This document shows, piece after piece, positions 21,840 to 33,350 of a stretch of 64,000 bases of DNA. Numbering within the stretch: the first letter of the stretch is position 1; every line of letters begins with the position of its first letter. The notes below the pieces were generated by a model. The model saw nothing but the letters and a program-made list of their open reading frames with translations. It was not told where the DNA came from and did no database searches. Made by a program: the position numbers and the translations under genes. Location: positions 372,001 to 436,000 of the forward strand of contig JASPKZ010007539.1 of the NCBI GenBank assembly GCA_030220185.1. Reading direction: 5' to 3'. Source of the DNA: Diploptera punctata (Eukaryota > Arthropoda > Insecta > Blattodea > Blaberidae).

Positions 21840-24280
21840 CTCTCCATACATCCCTATCCTGTGTTAATGTTTCCAATCATCCTCTGTATAATCTACTTCC
21901 CCAAATCATGGTTAATATTATTCTCCCACCTCATTCTTGGCCTGCATACTGGATGCTTACCCTCTGGTTTTCCTATAAGGAGTTTCCATGCCTCTCTTTC
22001 ATTCCCCATTTGTGCCACATGTCCTGCCCATTGTATTCTAAGAGACTTTAACACTTCTTATTATATCTGATTTCCCATAAAGATCATGTAGCTCACTGTT
22101 ATGAGGTCTTCTCCATTTGCTTCTCTGTTCATCTCTCTTTGGTCCAAAAATTTTCCTAAGAACTTTATTTTCAAATAATTTTTCCTCCTTTAAAGTAAGA
22201 GTCCATGTTTTGCATCCATATAATATAACTGGGAGAATAACAGTTATATATATTTTCACTTTATTTATTTATTTTTTTTTAGAAAAGATGGGGCAACAAG
22301 AGTCCCTGTAATGCATAATAGCATGCACTTCCAGAATGAGCGTATGTTTAATTTCTTTCTGCATTCATTCATTTAATTTATTTAACATCCATTAGAACAT
22401 CGTAGATGCTTTAGAACATGTCCTGATTATAAACAGCAATATAAAATATAACACATACTTACATAAATATATAATAAAACCAATTTACAATGCAACTAAA
22501 ATACACCATAATATCAAGGGGCAGCACTTTCACAGAAAGGATAGCAATACAATTCCAATCAAATATTACTTACAATTTTAAATTTAGGTATTCAGGTATT
22601 CACCCATACTTGTTTGTAATTATTGTTACTAGGTATTTGAATTCAGCCACTTTTTCAAAATTTCCTTCATTTGTCCTTAACTGTCCATTTTCAATATATA
22701 ATGTATTTCTATGTGTGACCATATCTTTAGTTTTATCGATGTTACTCTCAATCCCAATTTCTTAGTGTTACTCAATAGAGCGTGCATGTTGGCCCTTAGT
22801 ATATCCTCGCTGTCACCTAATAAAACTAGAATGTAAGAATAAACTAACAACCTATTAACACCATTGAGTTGTAGGCCATCTTCAGCCTCTAAAGACTTGA
22901 TGGAATGTTCTAGTGCAAAATTGATTAATATATATAATAATATTGTTTTAACCCATTGTGAATTTCAAAAGTATCTGAAAACTGTTTGTCTACACGCACC
23001 CTTACTCTTTGTGCCATTTAGACACATTAAAAAAAGTCTAACTAGCTTTTTAGGAATTCCGAATTCCAGCAGAATACTATATAACTTCTCATTCTTAATT
23101 GATTCATATGCCTTTTTGAAATCTACATACTTACAGTGCATTATATTCCCATTTATTTTCTAAAAACGGTCTTATACTAAAAATCTGATCTATTGTACAC
23201 CTATTCTTTTTCTAAATCTACATTGATGATTATCTACAGTGCGATCAATATAGCATTGGACAGCAGATGCGGGGTTTGTGCTGTGCAGTGACGAAGGCTT
23301 ACATGTGCAGACGTGGGACTTGAAATGTGCGCAGACTCAGCAGTATACAAACACATCCCATGCACTCATGATCACAGTCAGATTGTATACTTCGAGTGGA
23401 TAAGGTGCTAGCTCACTTTTCCTTGTGTACTAAATGGTGTGTGTATAGGTTATTTCAATTTTAAAATTTGTATCTTATAAAACAGGCGTGTATAAGTGTA
23501 AACTGAATGACGTGTAAACTGTATAAGGTTAATAATTTTTCTACTGAACAACGTGTATTTATTTATGATCAATATTTTTGTTAACTCAGTCTGCCAGCCA
23601 AGTATGAAGACTTCTTGAAACACGATTCCTGGGTGTAAAAATTTTGTCATGTTCAACAGTCCATAATCTGTACAACAAATTTTATAAAGAGGTGTCAAAA
23701 AATGTATGGACAATGAAGGTGGACAGTTACAGTACCTGCTTCAATAAAGTTGGTTAATACAAGAATTTGTAAAATAGTAATGAAAATGTGTGTGGTTGTA
23801 TCATTGCGATCCTACGCTGTCCGTACACCGCCGCGAGTGCATCAGCAGTGTATAGTGAAATCCCCGCATCTGCTGTCCAATGCTATACTGATTGCACTGT
23901 ATTATATAGGGAGTAAGTCTGCTAATATAAATGTTAGAATTTTGTACAAAGTTGAAAGCAAAGAGACACCCTATATTTATTACATTCATTTTTATCTCCT
24001 TTCTTACAGATTGGTATGATAATCAATTCTTTCCATTCATTTGGAAGAGCCTCTTTCTCCCAAATCGTACTAAGCAATTGGCATATTTTGTCCATCAATT
24101 TTTCTCCCCCTGATTTTACCAATTCTGCTGGGATCTCATCTGAACTAGAAGCATTATACATTACATCTTTAATTTCCTATTGCCATTTTGACCTTTAATG
24201 CACTTGGTTCTGTTACTAATATTTCAGCTGTCTGTAAATAATCTCTTCAATTTCCTTTTCTGCATGAACACTTTAGCGAC
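21840..24280 (-). mobile_element. RTE-like LINE, 5'-truncated and interrupted
   Basis: Minus-strand pieces run from the RT fingers (SSSDEIPAELVKSGGEKLMDKI, ALPNEWKELIIIPICKKGDK at 23934-24161) through palm sequence (23000-23200) to the C-terminus (22038-22259, LPVILYGCKTWTLTLKEEK, GPKRDEQRSKWRR). Stops and frame breaks are frequent. A 663-bp TIR element (23237-23899) and unrelated sequence (about 22262-22590) interrupt it. Related fragments lie at 20190-20455, 27590-28195 and 56830-57610. Confidence 0.85.
23237..23899. mobile_element. 663-bp nonautonomous TIR element with a DUF4817-like relic
   Basis: Inverted ends of about 38 bp (left CAGTGCGATCAATATAGCAT, right complement differing at two bases) are flanked by TA at 23235-23236 and 23900-23901. 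Inside, 23530-23750 read with frame shifts gives TEQRVFIYDQY-like and VHNLYNKF-like strings, as at the N-terminus of DUF4817 mariner-type transposases. The element interrupts an RTE LINE. Confidence 0.85.
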
Positions 24281-24565
24281 AAAAAGAATGAGCCACTTCA
24301 AAATGCAGAGTTCTTGTTATGGCCCACTGCGCATACTTGAAAAAGCATAGCTGAGGTTCACGAGGTAACACACTGTTAAATGTTTTAAATATGCTGTATT
24401 TGTTTTAATGGTCTTAAATAGTTAAAGAACAGTGAAGGAGACACGTTTCTAGATATTTAAGAGTGTTGGACAAATGCAATATTACTCAAATTGCAACATT
24501 TTAAATAAAGTTCAACTCTCGTTCATAGTGTAAAAGTAAACACGGCAACTAGTATCAGACGTTTG

Positions 24566-24645
24566 AATAGCATAGATAGTTAAACTACTTACAACAAGAT
24601 GAAATGTATGTGAAAGCCAGGGTTCAAATCCTCCGATAATTTTTT
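24566..24645 (+). repeat. degenerate tRNA-derived SINE head
   Basis: A perfect box B GGTTCAAATCC with weak T-stem pairing and an A-box-like TAGATAGTTAAA about 50 nt upstream, followed by a T-run. No homologous copy in the window. Confidence 0.35.
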
Positions 24646-24989
24646 TTATTCATTTGTATTTTCGCAAAATACATCCTATAATATTTAATTCCTGCCACAT
24701 AATCTACGTTCACTTTACACTATCTTAAGCAATATTCCTGCCTCTGTAACACTATTTAGCAACTGGTATAAATTTATGTGTGTGTGCAGTACCACTTCTA
24801 ACAATAATGCTATAAATTTATGTAATAACATATAATATAGCTTCATATATTTATGTGTTTATTTATTTATTACATATTAGTGAGGAAAAAGTTTCAACCT
24901 TCAATTAAAATATTTAGTTTATATATGTCAAGTCCATCATAATAATAGCTCATAGATGACGGACAATAATAAATAATAATAATAATAAT

Positions 24990-25550
24990 GGGATGTATCA
25001 ATTGATGTGAAGAATGTAATTACCTGGGGATCAAAATTAACTGAAAATGTCCCCAAGAAAATGACAAAAAATATAGAATTCAAAAAGGCAGATTGGTAAT
25101 AACATTGTTAAACGGAGTTTTGTGGGATAAGAACATAAGAATAGATACCAAATTAGAAATTTATAAATCCATAATTAGAAGCATGCTAACATTCGGTGCA
25201 GAAACTTGGCATATGAATAAAAATTTGAGTTTAAAGCTTACGTCTACTGAAATGGATTCTTACAGATGCTCAATTAGACATTCTAAATTGCAAAAAAAAT
25301 CAGAAATACAATCATCGCACAACAAATGAAAGTCCAAAATTCAATATTAGATTTTGTGAGACACAGACAACTAGAATGGTATGGTCATATACGTAGGATG
25401 CCAGAGAAAACATTACCCAGACAAGCTTTGGAATGGATTCCACCTGAAAAAGGAAAGGGAGGTGGACCAGATTTAAATGGATGGATGATGTAAGAAGAGA
25501 TATGAGGGAGCTAGGTCTGGAAGAATTGGAATGAGTAGATAGAGAAGAAT
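24990..25550 (+). pseudogene. LINE C-terminal fragment
   Basis: DTKLEIYKSIIRSMLTFGAE and TWHMNKNLSLKL (25093-25329) followed in another frame by FVRHRQLEWYGHIRRMPEKT and PRQALEWIPPEKGKG. This is the same kind of RT C-terminus as at 1-600 but a different copy. It abuts the LINE that follows. Confidence 0.8.
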
Positions 25551-26571
25551 GGAGAAAGAAGATAAAAATTTAAAAAAGCTTTGGGTAAAACATTTTGAAT
25601 ATCTTGGTACGATGTTGAAAATGAATGGAAAGTGGAAGAAACATATTGATATAGCATTATTCAAAGGGAGGGGACAACTTAATAGTATTCTCAGTATTCT
25701 GGGTAGAGTGCCCGATATTCCAGTTAGTACGTTAGAAAAAATGTATGGAGCGATGGTGAGGCCAGTAATGCACGATGGTAGTGAGATTTGGGGTTTTCAA
25801 AGAACGGAAATACTAAATAAGGTATATACGCATTTTATAAAATATATTACAGGACTTAGTAAGGCTGTTTCTAACTGTGGAATTTTATATGAATTTGGGT
25901 CATTTCAGGACGACATAAATTGCAAAATTCGTGTACTCAAGTACTGGTTGCGGCTAATCCAAGGTGAACAAACAATGCTCAGAGCAATTTATTACAACCA
26001 CCAAATTAGGAACGCAAATGGGAAATTCTGGGCAGGCGAGGTTAAGAGAGAACTCCAAAAGATTGGGATGGGTTGGGTATGGGAAAAAGGGACTGAAAAT
26101 CGCAAGAATGTGTGGAGAAAAATTAGGAGGAGGTACTTAGATATAAACCGACAAAATATTTTGGTCGAATGTGCGGGAAAACAATCACTATTTTTACAAA
26201 AAGACCTAAAACAAGTTTGGGGAAAAGAATCTTATATACTCAATCTAGGATTTAAAGAGAGATCATGGCTTGCTTGGTTCAGGTTAGGGGAATGGAAATT
26301 TTTAAAAATTAGCAAATTTTTAAAAATTAGCGACGATCACGATATGCAAATATGTCCAATGTGCAGGAGCTTTGAAGACGAGATACATATACTAGGAAAA
26401 TGTAACAATTTAGAATATTGGAGGCATCAGTTATTACCGGAAAGATTTCTAAATTCAAATCGTGGAAGATTGGCAAGCTACGAGTTACTGGTAAAACCAG
26501 AAAATTGGATAAACCTGGGTAGATTTCTGGACAAAACGTGGAAAATAAGAACAACACTAATTCAGGAATAA
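25549..26571 (+). CDS. LINE reverse-transcriptase C-terminal domain, 340 codons open
   Basis: Open throughout. It starts after the RT palm (VKHFEYLGTMLKMNGKWKKH), continues with the connection region (MYGAMVRPVMHDGSEIWGFQ) and ends with a zinc-knuckle-like CPMCRSFEDEIHILGKC and LPERFLNSNRGRLASYELL. No in-frame stop or shift, so this copy is younger than its neighbours. The APE and RT catalytic domains are absent by 5' truncation, so it is not autonomous. The true fusion point with the previous LINE scrap is between 25545 and 25575. Confidence 0.85.
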   Translation: MEKEDKNLKKLWVKHFEYLGTMLKMNGKWKKHIDIALFKGRGQLNSILSILGRVPDIPVSTLEKMYGAMVRPVMHDGSEIWGFQRTEILNKVYTHFIKYITGLSKAVSNCGILYEFGSFQDDINCKIRVLKYWLRLIQGEQTMLRAIYYNHQIRNANGKFWAGEVKRELQKIGMGWVWEKGTENRKNVWRKIRRRYLDINRQNILVECAGKQSLFLQKDLKQVWGKESYILNLGFKERSWLAWFRLGEWKFLKISKFLKISDDHDMQICPMCRSFEDEIHILGKCNNLEYWRHQLLPERFLNSNRGRLASYELLVKPENWINLGRFLDKTWKIRTTLIQE

Positions 26572-26870
26572 ATAAATAAATAAATATTGCAATGCCATTA
26601 ATTCTTAATAATTCTACATAACTAAGTTAATGTATAATGTAATTGTATTGATATCTAATTGTAATATTATTGTGTTTTCTTTTTTCTTTTTGTTTTTAAA
26701 CATCAACTTATTGTAACGGACTGTCAACAGCACGTACGGCTTACTGCCTGTGTGATCCATATTTGTAAATAACATTGTATGTATCTTACTTTTAGTTTAA
26801 TGTGTGTGTGTGTGTGTATATATATATAAATAAATAATTAAACAGTGCTACTAATACATTACACCTTTGT
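25566..26870 (+). mobile_element. 5'-truncated LINE with intact C-terminal ORF and 3' UTR
   Basis: Contains the 25549-26571 frame and a 3' UTR with TATTGTAACGGACTGTCAAC near 26710. The 3' terminus ends in TG/TA simple repeats at about 26800-26840. A short antisense copy of this 3' end is inserted at 51721-51842, which marks the family as mobile. Confidence 0.85.
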
Positions 26871-27239
26871 TAACAATAGCATAATTATACAAACAGAGCA
26901 AATATGCTTCATATACATTTTCCAATTCATAACAATGTGTATAATATTCGCATAAAGGAAGGAGGATGTTAATTTAGCACTCAGTACAACACACTGCTAA
27001 AAATAAAGATTTTTTTAAACATTCATCAATGAAACATAAGTTTTATTAATCTGTGATAAAGAAAAACAAAACAAAATTTCTGAAAGTCACCATGAGTTAA
27101 GGCAAACCAATGTTCTGTCTCCTCTTCTCCTACTCAATTCTGTACTAGAGCAAGCTATTAAATCTTTAGAGGACAAAAGAAGATTAACAATTAAAATTTT
27201 ATGAATACATTGTTGATATATATTGGTGATGCATTAGTA

Positions 27240-27465
27240 TTACAAGTATATAATATAAACAAGAGAATATACAGAAATAAATGTAAATGGTTTGAACATG
27301 TACAAAGAATGCCAAAGAACCTTTTATCAAAACAGATACTATATTATAGACCTGAAGCCAAAGAAATGTAGGAAGATCGAAACGACGTTGGAAGGATGAC
27401 CTGTAGCATATTGTGCAGCAGGGAGTGGAATGGGCCAATAAGCTCATACCTTAATGATGATGATG
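27240..27465 (+). pseudogene. LINE C-terminal scrap
   Basis: Reads FEHVQRMPKNLLSKQILYYR then GRSKRRWKDDL, the C-terminal pattern of RTE-type LINEs, and ends with a TGATGATGAT-like tail at 27455-27465. Confidence 0.7.
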
Positions 27466-27589
27466 CATTAACATTAGGTAATAGGGAGCAAATAATGCCA
27501 CACTATTAAATAATATTGGGAAAATAAAAGAAAGTAGAGCATACAACTATATACATAATATGGTCACATGTAAAAAAAATATTATATAA

Positions 27590-28195
27590 TGAAAATGGGT
27601 AGCTAATGACAAATGAGGGAAATTTTGAAGAAATCGCTGAATTAAAATACCAAGCAACATTAATTACAAATATGAAGTGTAGAAACAAATTTTACATAGG
27701 CTCAACTCTGAAAATGCATGCTATTATTCATTACAGGAATTTTTGTCATCCCAACTTCTCTGACAAAACATTAATCTAAAAAGATATAAAACAGTTATTC
27801 TCCATTTATATTATGTGGATGCAAAACATGATATTTCACTTTAAAAGAGGAGAAAAGGTTACGAGATCTGATAATACAGTTCTTAAGAACATATTTGGTT
27901 CAAAGAGAAGAACAGACAGATGAATGAATAAGACTACACAGCAGACAGTTATACATATGGGACACCAAAAGTAATGAGAATAGTTAAGTTTCATAGACTG
28001 CGATGTGCAGGACATGTGGAATGAATAGGGAATAAAATAGGGGCATGGAAAATTATGAAATATAACATTAACCAAGATTTGAGGGAGGTGAATTACATAG
28101 GGAATGACTGGAAAACGTTAGTTCAGGATAGGGATGCATGGAGAGCTTGTAACTGCACAGCCATAAACCTCCAGGTTTGATAATGCCATTCGTTA
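27590..28195 (+). pseudogene. RTE-like LINE fragment
   Basis: Same family as 56830-57610 in plus orientation (shared GGGAAATTTTGA, ATTATTCATTACAGG-type and TTATATTATGTGGATGC strings). Coding frames are broken repeatedly. Confidence 0.75.
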
Positions 28196-28199
28196 TCAG

Positions 28200-29350
28200 A
28201 CAATAGCATTTCATTTTGCCGTGATAATGAAAAACAAACTGCCATGACATACTGTGACGTAACTGTTATCTTCTGTGGTCATGAAAGACTACGTTCTGTG
28301 CTCTTTCCTTTCCTTTTTATCCCTTCCTTACATCATCAGCGCCATTAGCTGTGTGCCGATACCAATGTCCGAGACGCAGAGACATGTTTCATTAACAGTC
28401 GGAGTAAAGTTTGGTTCCTGGAAGATCGCCGGGGATCGAGGGAAGATCCCCATGACCAAGGACTGTTCTGTTTTCTATTAAAGAAGAAGCTGTCAAGGAA
28501 AACGTATTTTGTTGGAATGAATGAGGACTTTAACCACTATAGTGAAAGCATGTAAGGATTCGTTATGTATACCAATGTTATGTTCAATTTACGACTGTTC
28601 ATCATTGTTTTCTATTCTTTATGCTCGTATTCTAGTTATGACAGCTAATTGTATTGTTTGTTTATCATATAATTTCAATGATATATATTTTTAGTTAAAG
28701 AATCTTGATGTCTAATTATTATGATTTGTTTAGCTGTCTTGAGGTAACCTTGAACTTGAGTTTTGAGTGCTGTAGAGCACGTTCCCATCCCTTTCATGAT
28801 CAGTCATTCATATTAAAAGATGAAAAGAAAGATTAGCCGTAAGTTAAAAGCATTTATGTTAAAGGATATTTTACAAGTGGTTTACTTAAAGAAAGATGAA
28901 ATTGTCTGTAATCATGGGCTCTGTTTAGAAGCTTGTATGATATGAGCTAAGTTTGTATTTAATATTGGTTTCACATAATAGAGATGATAAAAATTGTCTG
29001 CGGTTCAGCATTTCATTGCATTTGTGAGTAATAAATATGGTACATGACTTTTACAACATCAAAAAAGCTTATTCATAAAAAATGACTCATTAATTTACGA
29101 ATTAAGAACCTCATAATGTTTTATTTCCCATATTCAACTATGAATCAAAAAAGCTGTCGAAAATACTTCAGAGCATTTACATAGCATATCATTTATTTGA
29201 CAGTGGTACATAATTGCAGGTACAAGTGGATTTAAACAATTACACAGGACTGCAAATTTAATTTTTTTTTTTGCAGCACAGGGTTTAACAGAACTGTAAA
29301 CCTAATTTTGGTGTGCTGAATTCAAATATGTTAACAGTTAAGAATTAAAT
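28200..29350. other. intronic, unassigned
   Basis: 28260-28490 is locally GC-richer with a 68-codon frame I cannot assign. The rest is AT-rich. A PLE-end-like AACCTCATAATG occurs at 29107. Confidence 0.35.
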
Positions 29351-29373
29351 GAATCGTGATTTCTTCTTACCTC

Positions 29374-29506
29374 ATACTTCTATGTTTTTTTAAACACAGC
29401 ACTGCAGTATCAGCGACCCATTGTCACCATCATCAGTTGTTTTCGAAAACAGCTGACAATGGGTCGCTGATACTGCAGTGCTGTGTTTAAAAAAACATAG
29501 AAGTAT
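29374..29506. repeat. palindrome built from PLE hammerhead-region sequence
   Basis: The left arm ATACTTCTATGTTTTTTTAA through TATCAGCGACCC has a long inverted partner; the right arm lacks about 15 bp. Both arms match the terminal region of the PLE at 16670-16730. AACCTCATAATGTTAAAAAT follows at 29526, identical to that PLE's end. It is an inverted dimer of a short PLE terminus. Confidence 0.85.
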
Positions 29507-29779
29507 CATTTAATTTTTATGAATTGAACCTCATAATGTTAAAAATTCCCAAATTTGATATATAAATGTTAACAGGTTTTTTGTATCACGTAAGGTTTTT
29601 TTGCCATGTTTAAATTAAATATTTATTACTTTTTACATTATATGCAATAGCCATAATCTTTTATATTGCAGTAAAGGCTACAGAGGCTTGATACAATTTA
29701 AATTGTGCAGTTAAAACCATTTAAAATAAATAGAAAACTACTAATATATCTTAAGATCTCTATTTTCTCCTTTGCTTAG

Positions 29780-30490
29780 CAAAAAATGAATGGTGAGTTG
29801 ATTGGCGTTTGTGCTCCTGCCGAGGATTTCCTCTTACCAAACACCAACGATTGTAGGTAATCTTGAAGACATAACTGGTACCTTGTTTCCATTTATTTTA
29901 TGTCTTGATGGAAACTCTCACTAGTGCTTCTACATTTTCTGGGAAATGTTGAAGATGGGAGTGGAGGAAGTGTAACTTCTCAAGCTCATATTACATCTCA
30001 GTGCCATGGACTTACCGAGCATGGTTTTTACAATTTTCTCATATTGATCAACTTTAACATTACCCAGAAACTTCTCGATGACGTCCTTATATGATTTCCA
30101 AACTTGTAGTTCCATGTCAGATGTGCAGTTTTTAAAAGTAACATCCTGAATATGTTTGGAAATCTGTGGCCTTCACTTTTGCCTCTGACAGTAACATATT
30201 TTTTTAGCAATGTATTGGTAACAAGGAACATTTCTGTCCAAAAATTTAAGAAATTGCTACATTAATCCTAGTTTTATGTGCAAAGGAGGTAGCAATATTT
30301 TTTTTCAAATCAACTAATGGGTGATTTATTACATTGTTTGTCCCTGGCACAAGTTATTTTCTTTTCCAGTGTCTTTCCCTGGCTCTAGAGTACCATTCAC
30401 ATGAAAAACAGGGAAATTTCGTGTACTCTCCTTGTTGCCCCAACAAAATACCACACACCTTAAGGTCAGAGCACCCCGTACTACTTGTGT
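29780..30490 (-). pseudogene. fragment of an uncharacterised multi-copy arthropod gene
   Basis: Minus-strand frames give GCSDLKVCGILLGQQGEYTK, FPCFSCEWYSRARERHW, LQVWKSYKDVIEKFLGNVKV and RCNMSLRSYTSSTPIFN-like strings. I recognise this order from repetitive, TE-like uncharacterised proteins of insects. Function unknown. Several stops and shifts make it a pseudogene. Confidence 0.6.
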
Positions 30491-31719
30491 TCATTATATT
30501 TAATTTTTTCTAGAATAGTACACATGTTAGTATATGTTTATTTCATGTACACTGTCTGAACTACTGGAACTGAAGCTAATTTATCCCCATTAGCTGAAGA
30601 ATGTCCTTTAGAATTCTTTTGCTAGAATCAATAAATATATGCCAATCTACCAGTTCATAAACTGTTCCTAGATGAACATTCAAGCCAAGGATATAACAAC
30701 AGTATGCCCCCATTAAGAAATTCTTTTTAATTTTTTTCTTCACGATGTCTACACAAATAAAAAGTTGTACCAGCAGTTAATAGATTGCCTTAAAAAATCT
30801 CGAACCTAAAAGTTCACTCTGTTCTCTTGTAAGACCTAATTTGTGTACCAAATTATTTAATTTTGATTAACTGATAGGATGCGGATTGTTGTGTTTTGAT
30901 TCTAAGGACAAATTGAAATCATATTCTGCGCTGGAGGTGGAAAGAGTGCTGGTACTACTCTCTTGTAATATTGTTGGTGGTATTGGAATTGAATCGGCAC
31001 ATGCTAAAAGGGTCACGAAATACGGAAAATTGAGTTAAGCACCACATTGTTGTCTGATAGGATGGTTTCCATGTTTTATGCTATAAAGACTTCAGTCAGA
31101 TGCACCTGTATGCTAGAAACAGAGTATGGAGTTCAAATCAAACATACAATACGGACTTCAGTCAGTGACTAAGGCTCTTATAGCATGTCACGTTAATAAA
31201 GTGACTGAGACTCTTATAGCAAGTAATGTTGATACATCTGATAGCGGTAAACAGCTGTCAATTTGAGCAAAAAGCAGCTGAAGAGAACACTTCATACCTC
31301 ATACGTTACTAACAGTGCAGTTTGTATTGTTTTAAACATTGTATTGGTAAAGAGTAACTGAAAGAAGCTCAGATGGAAGAGGAATTAATTGAAGAAAATA
31401 TTGGAAGGAAAATAATGGGAAATAAAGTTTATGGACCAGGAATAAAATTAAAATGGCCAGAATGAAGGGTGAAGAGCATACTGATTATTACCCCAGTCTA
31501 GGCGTATATTTTTCTTTTCAAATATAATTTGTCCATCATTAAGATGTTTAAAAATGAATAATATTAAGATTGAAAGAAGCACTACTGGCTTTATAAGTAA
31601 TGTTTAAATTCCCAATAAAAAAGTCTTCTTAATAAAGAAGCTGCCATTTCCAAAAATCGTAGCATTTGGGGTTAGGGAATTAACTATGTATAAGAGAAAA
31701 ATACGCATTTAGATTGGAG

Positions 31720-31791
31720 GCCTAGGTAGCTCAGATGGAACAGCATTGACATAGAGAGTCAAAGGTCCTGGGTTCAAACCCCAGTCGAGGC
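31720..31791 (+). tRNA. tRNA-like core, family A
   Basis: Cloverleaf with anticodon stem TTGAC/GTCAA and loop ATAGAGA (apparent anticodon AGA). A short variable loop argues against a real tRNA-Ser. Box B GGTTCAAACCC is intact. Confidence 0.5.
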
Positions 31792-32005
31792 GTATATTTT
31801 TCTTTTCAAATATAATTTGTCCATCATTAAGATGTTTAAAAACGAATAATATTAACATTGAAAGGAGCACTACTGGCTTTATAAGTAATGTTTAAATTCC
31901 CAATAAAAAGTCTTCTTAATAAAGAAGCCACCATTGCAAAAATCGTAGCATTTGGGGTTAGGGAATTAACTATGTATAAGAGAAAAATACACGTTTAGAT
32001 TGGAG

Positions 32006-32077
32006 GCCTAGGTAGCTCAGATGGAACAGCATTGACATAGAGAGTCAAAGGTCCTGGGCTCAAACCCCAGTCTAGAC
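32006..32077 (+). tRNA. tRNA-like core, family A
   Basis: As the core at 31720, with box B damaged to GGCTCAAACCC and an acceptor change (TCTAGAC). Confidence 0.45.
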
Positions 32078-32169
32078 ATATATTTTTCTTTTCAAATGTA
32101 ACATATAGAATGTTTTCCTCAATAACAAAGTCATTATTCAGGGAAAAATGTCAAATACCTAGATGCTAG

Positions 32170-33350
32170 ACTTAATATGAAAACTACGTACCAGTTATTT
32201 AAGCTGAAACACCCCCAGATTAAGGCCAGCTACCAATTTTATGCTTATTTCTTCAAAGAAAATTACAATTTGGCTTTTGGATGCCCACAAGTAGACTGTT
32301 GTTGTGTGTGTGATGAGCTTAAGTTGAAATTGCGAAACCCTTACTTAAATGATGCAGCAAAGAGATGTACTGCTGCAGAATTACAGGTACATAAGAGAAA
32401 GGCCAAAAATGTTTACACAAAACTCACAATGGAGGCTACAGAGAAAGATGAGTCTCATGTGCTCTCAGTTTCGATTACATGCAAAATGTTCAACTGGCAC
32501 AGATTCCTGTCCAGGATACTCTCTACCTGAGGCAGTTGACAACACATGTTTTTTGTATTCATGGTATTAAAAGCAACACAGCAGTAATATATATTTATCA
32601 TGAAGGCGTTGCAAACAAAGGACCCAATGAAGTATGCTCCTTCATCTATGACGTTTTGCAAAATATTCCTCCACAGTTTACTGAATTGCACTTGTATTCT
32701 GATAACTGTGGAGGACAAAATAAATATCATGTTGTTGCAAGGTTTTTACTAGCACTGACTGATACTAATACATTTAAAAAATCGAACACTACTTCCGTAT
32801 TAGGGGAAATTCGTTCCTCCCTTGTGATAGGGATTTTAGTATCATAAAAAGAGAAATTAAAAAGCCTGTTGAATTCTGTAGTGTACATGAACTCACAGAG
32901 ATGATCAAAAAGTCCAGTACAACTGGAAAGTTCTCTGTGAAGGAAATATGCACTACAGACATACTGGACTTCAAAACTTGGTGGCAAACATTTTACAAGA
33001 AGAACTGTATATCACAAGAAACAGCCAATAGAAATGTCTCAAGAGATAAGAGAGTTCTGTTTCTAATCAGTCATTTTCTGCATTTTAGCTACAATACACA
33101 TTTTCAAGGATACATCATAGCATGAGATGGAAATGATTCCATTGTACCCCACACATTTCGTGTTCGTCTCCCCGGAAACTTACTGTGAGTTTTCCAGCAA
33201 AACAAGCTTATTCAGCAGGGAAGGTGCCATTGAAAGAAGCAAACGTACATTATATTCACAGGCTACTTTCATATATACCTCATGAATATGAAAGTTTTTA
33301 TGAAGTAACATTAAATTGGCCTACTATGGAAAAGAAATGACTGGTAGTGA
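32170..33350 (+). pseudogene. DUF7869-like protein, frameshifted
   Basis: Segments in order: QLFKLKHPQIKASYQFYAYF, FGCPQVDCCCVCDELKLKL (Cys cluster), then YLRQLTTHVFCIHGIKSNTA, YIYHEGVANKGPNEVCSFIY, FTELHLYSDNCGGQNKYHVV, then CDRDFSIIKREIKKPVEFCS and a C-terminal part. The order matches multi-copy arthropod DUF7869 proteins, whose YSDNCGGQN block resembles an RNase-H-like acidic motif. At least three frame changes (near 32490, 32800 and 33125) break it. Function unproven; a transposase or integrase role is inference. Confidence 0.7.

Larger units (their letters stand above)
31490..32096 (+). repeat. tRNA-bearing repeat family A, about two tandem units
   Basis: Begins with the 3' end of a tRNA-like core (CCCCAGTCTAGGC at 31493), then two spacer-plus-core units with cores at 31720-31791 and 32006-32077. 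Organisation is as at 1935-2515. Confidence 0.88.

Noticed and set aside
28275..28481. Small secreted-protein gene
   Set aside because: Signal-like hydrophobic start only; no homologue recognised and no splice or repeat evidence.
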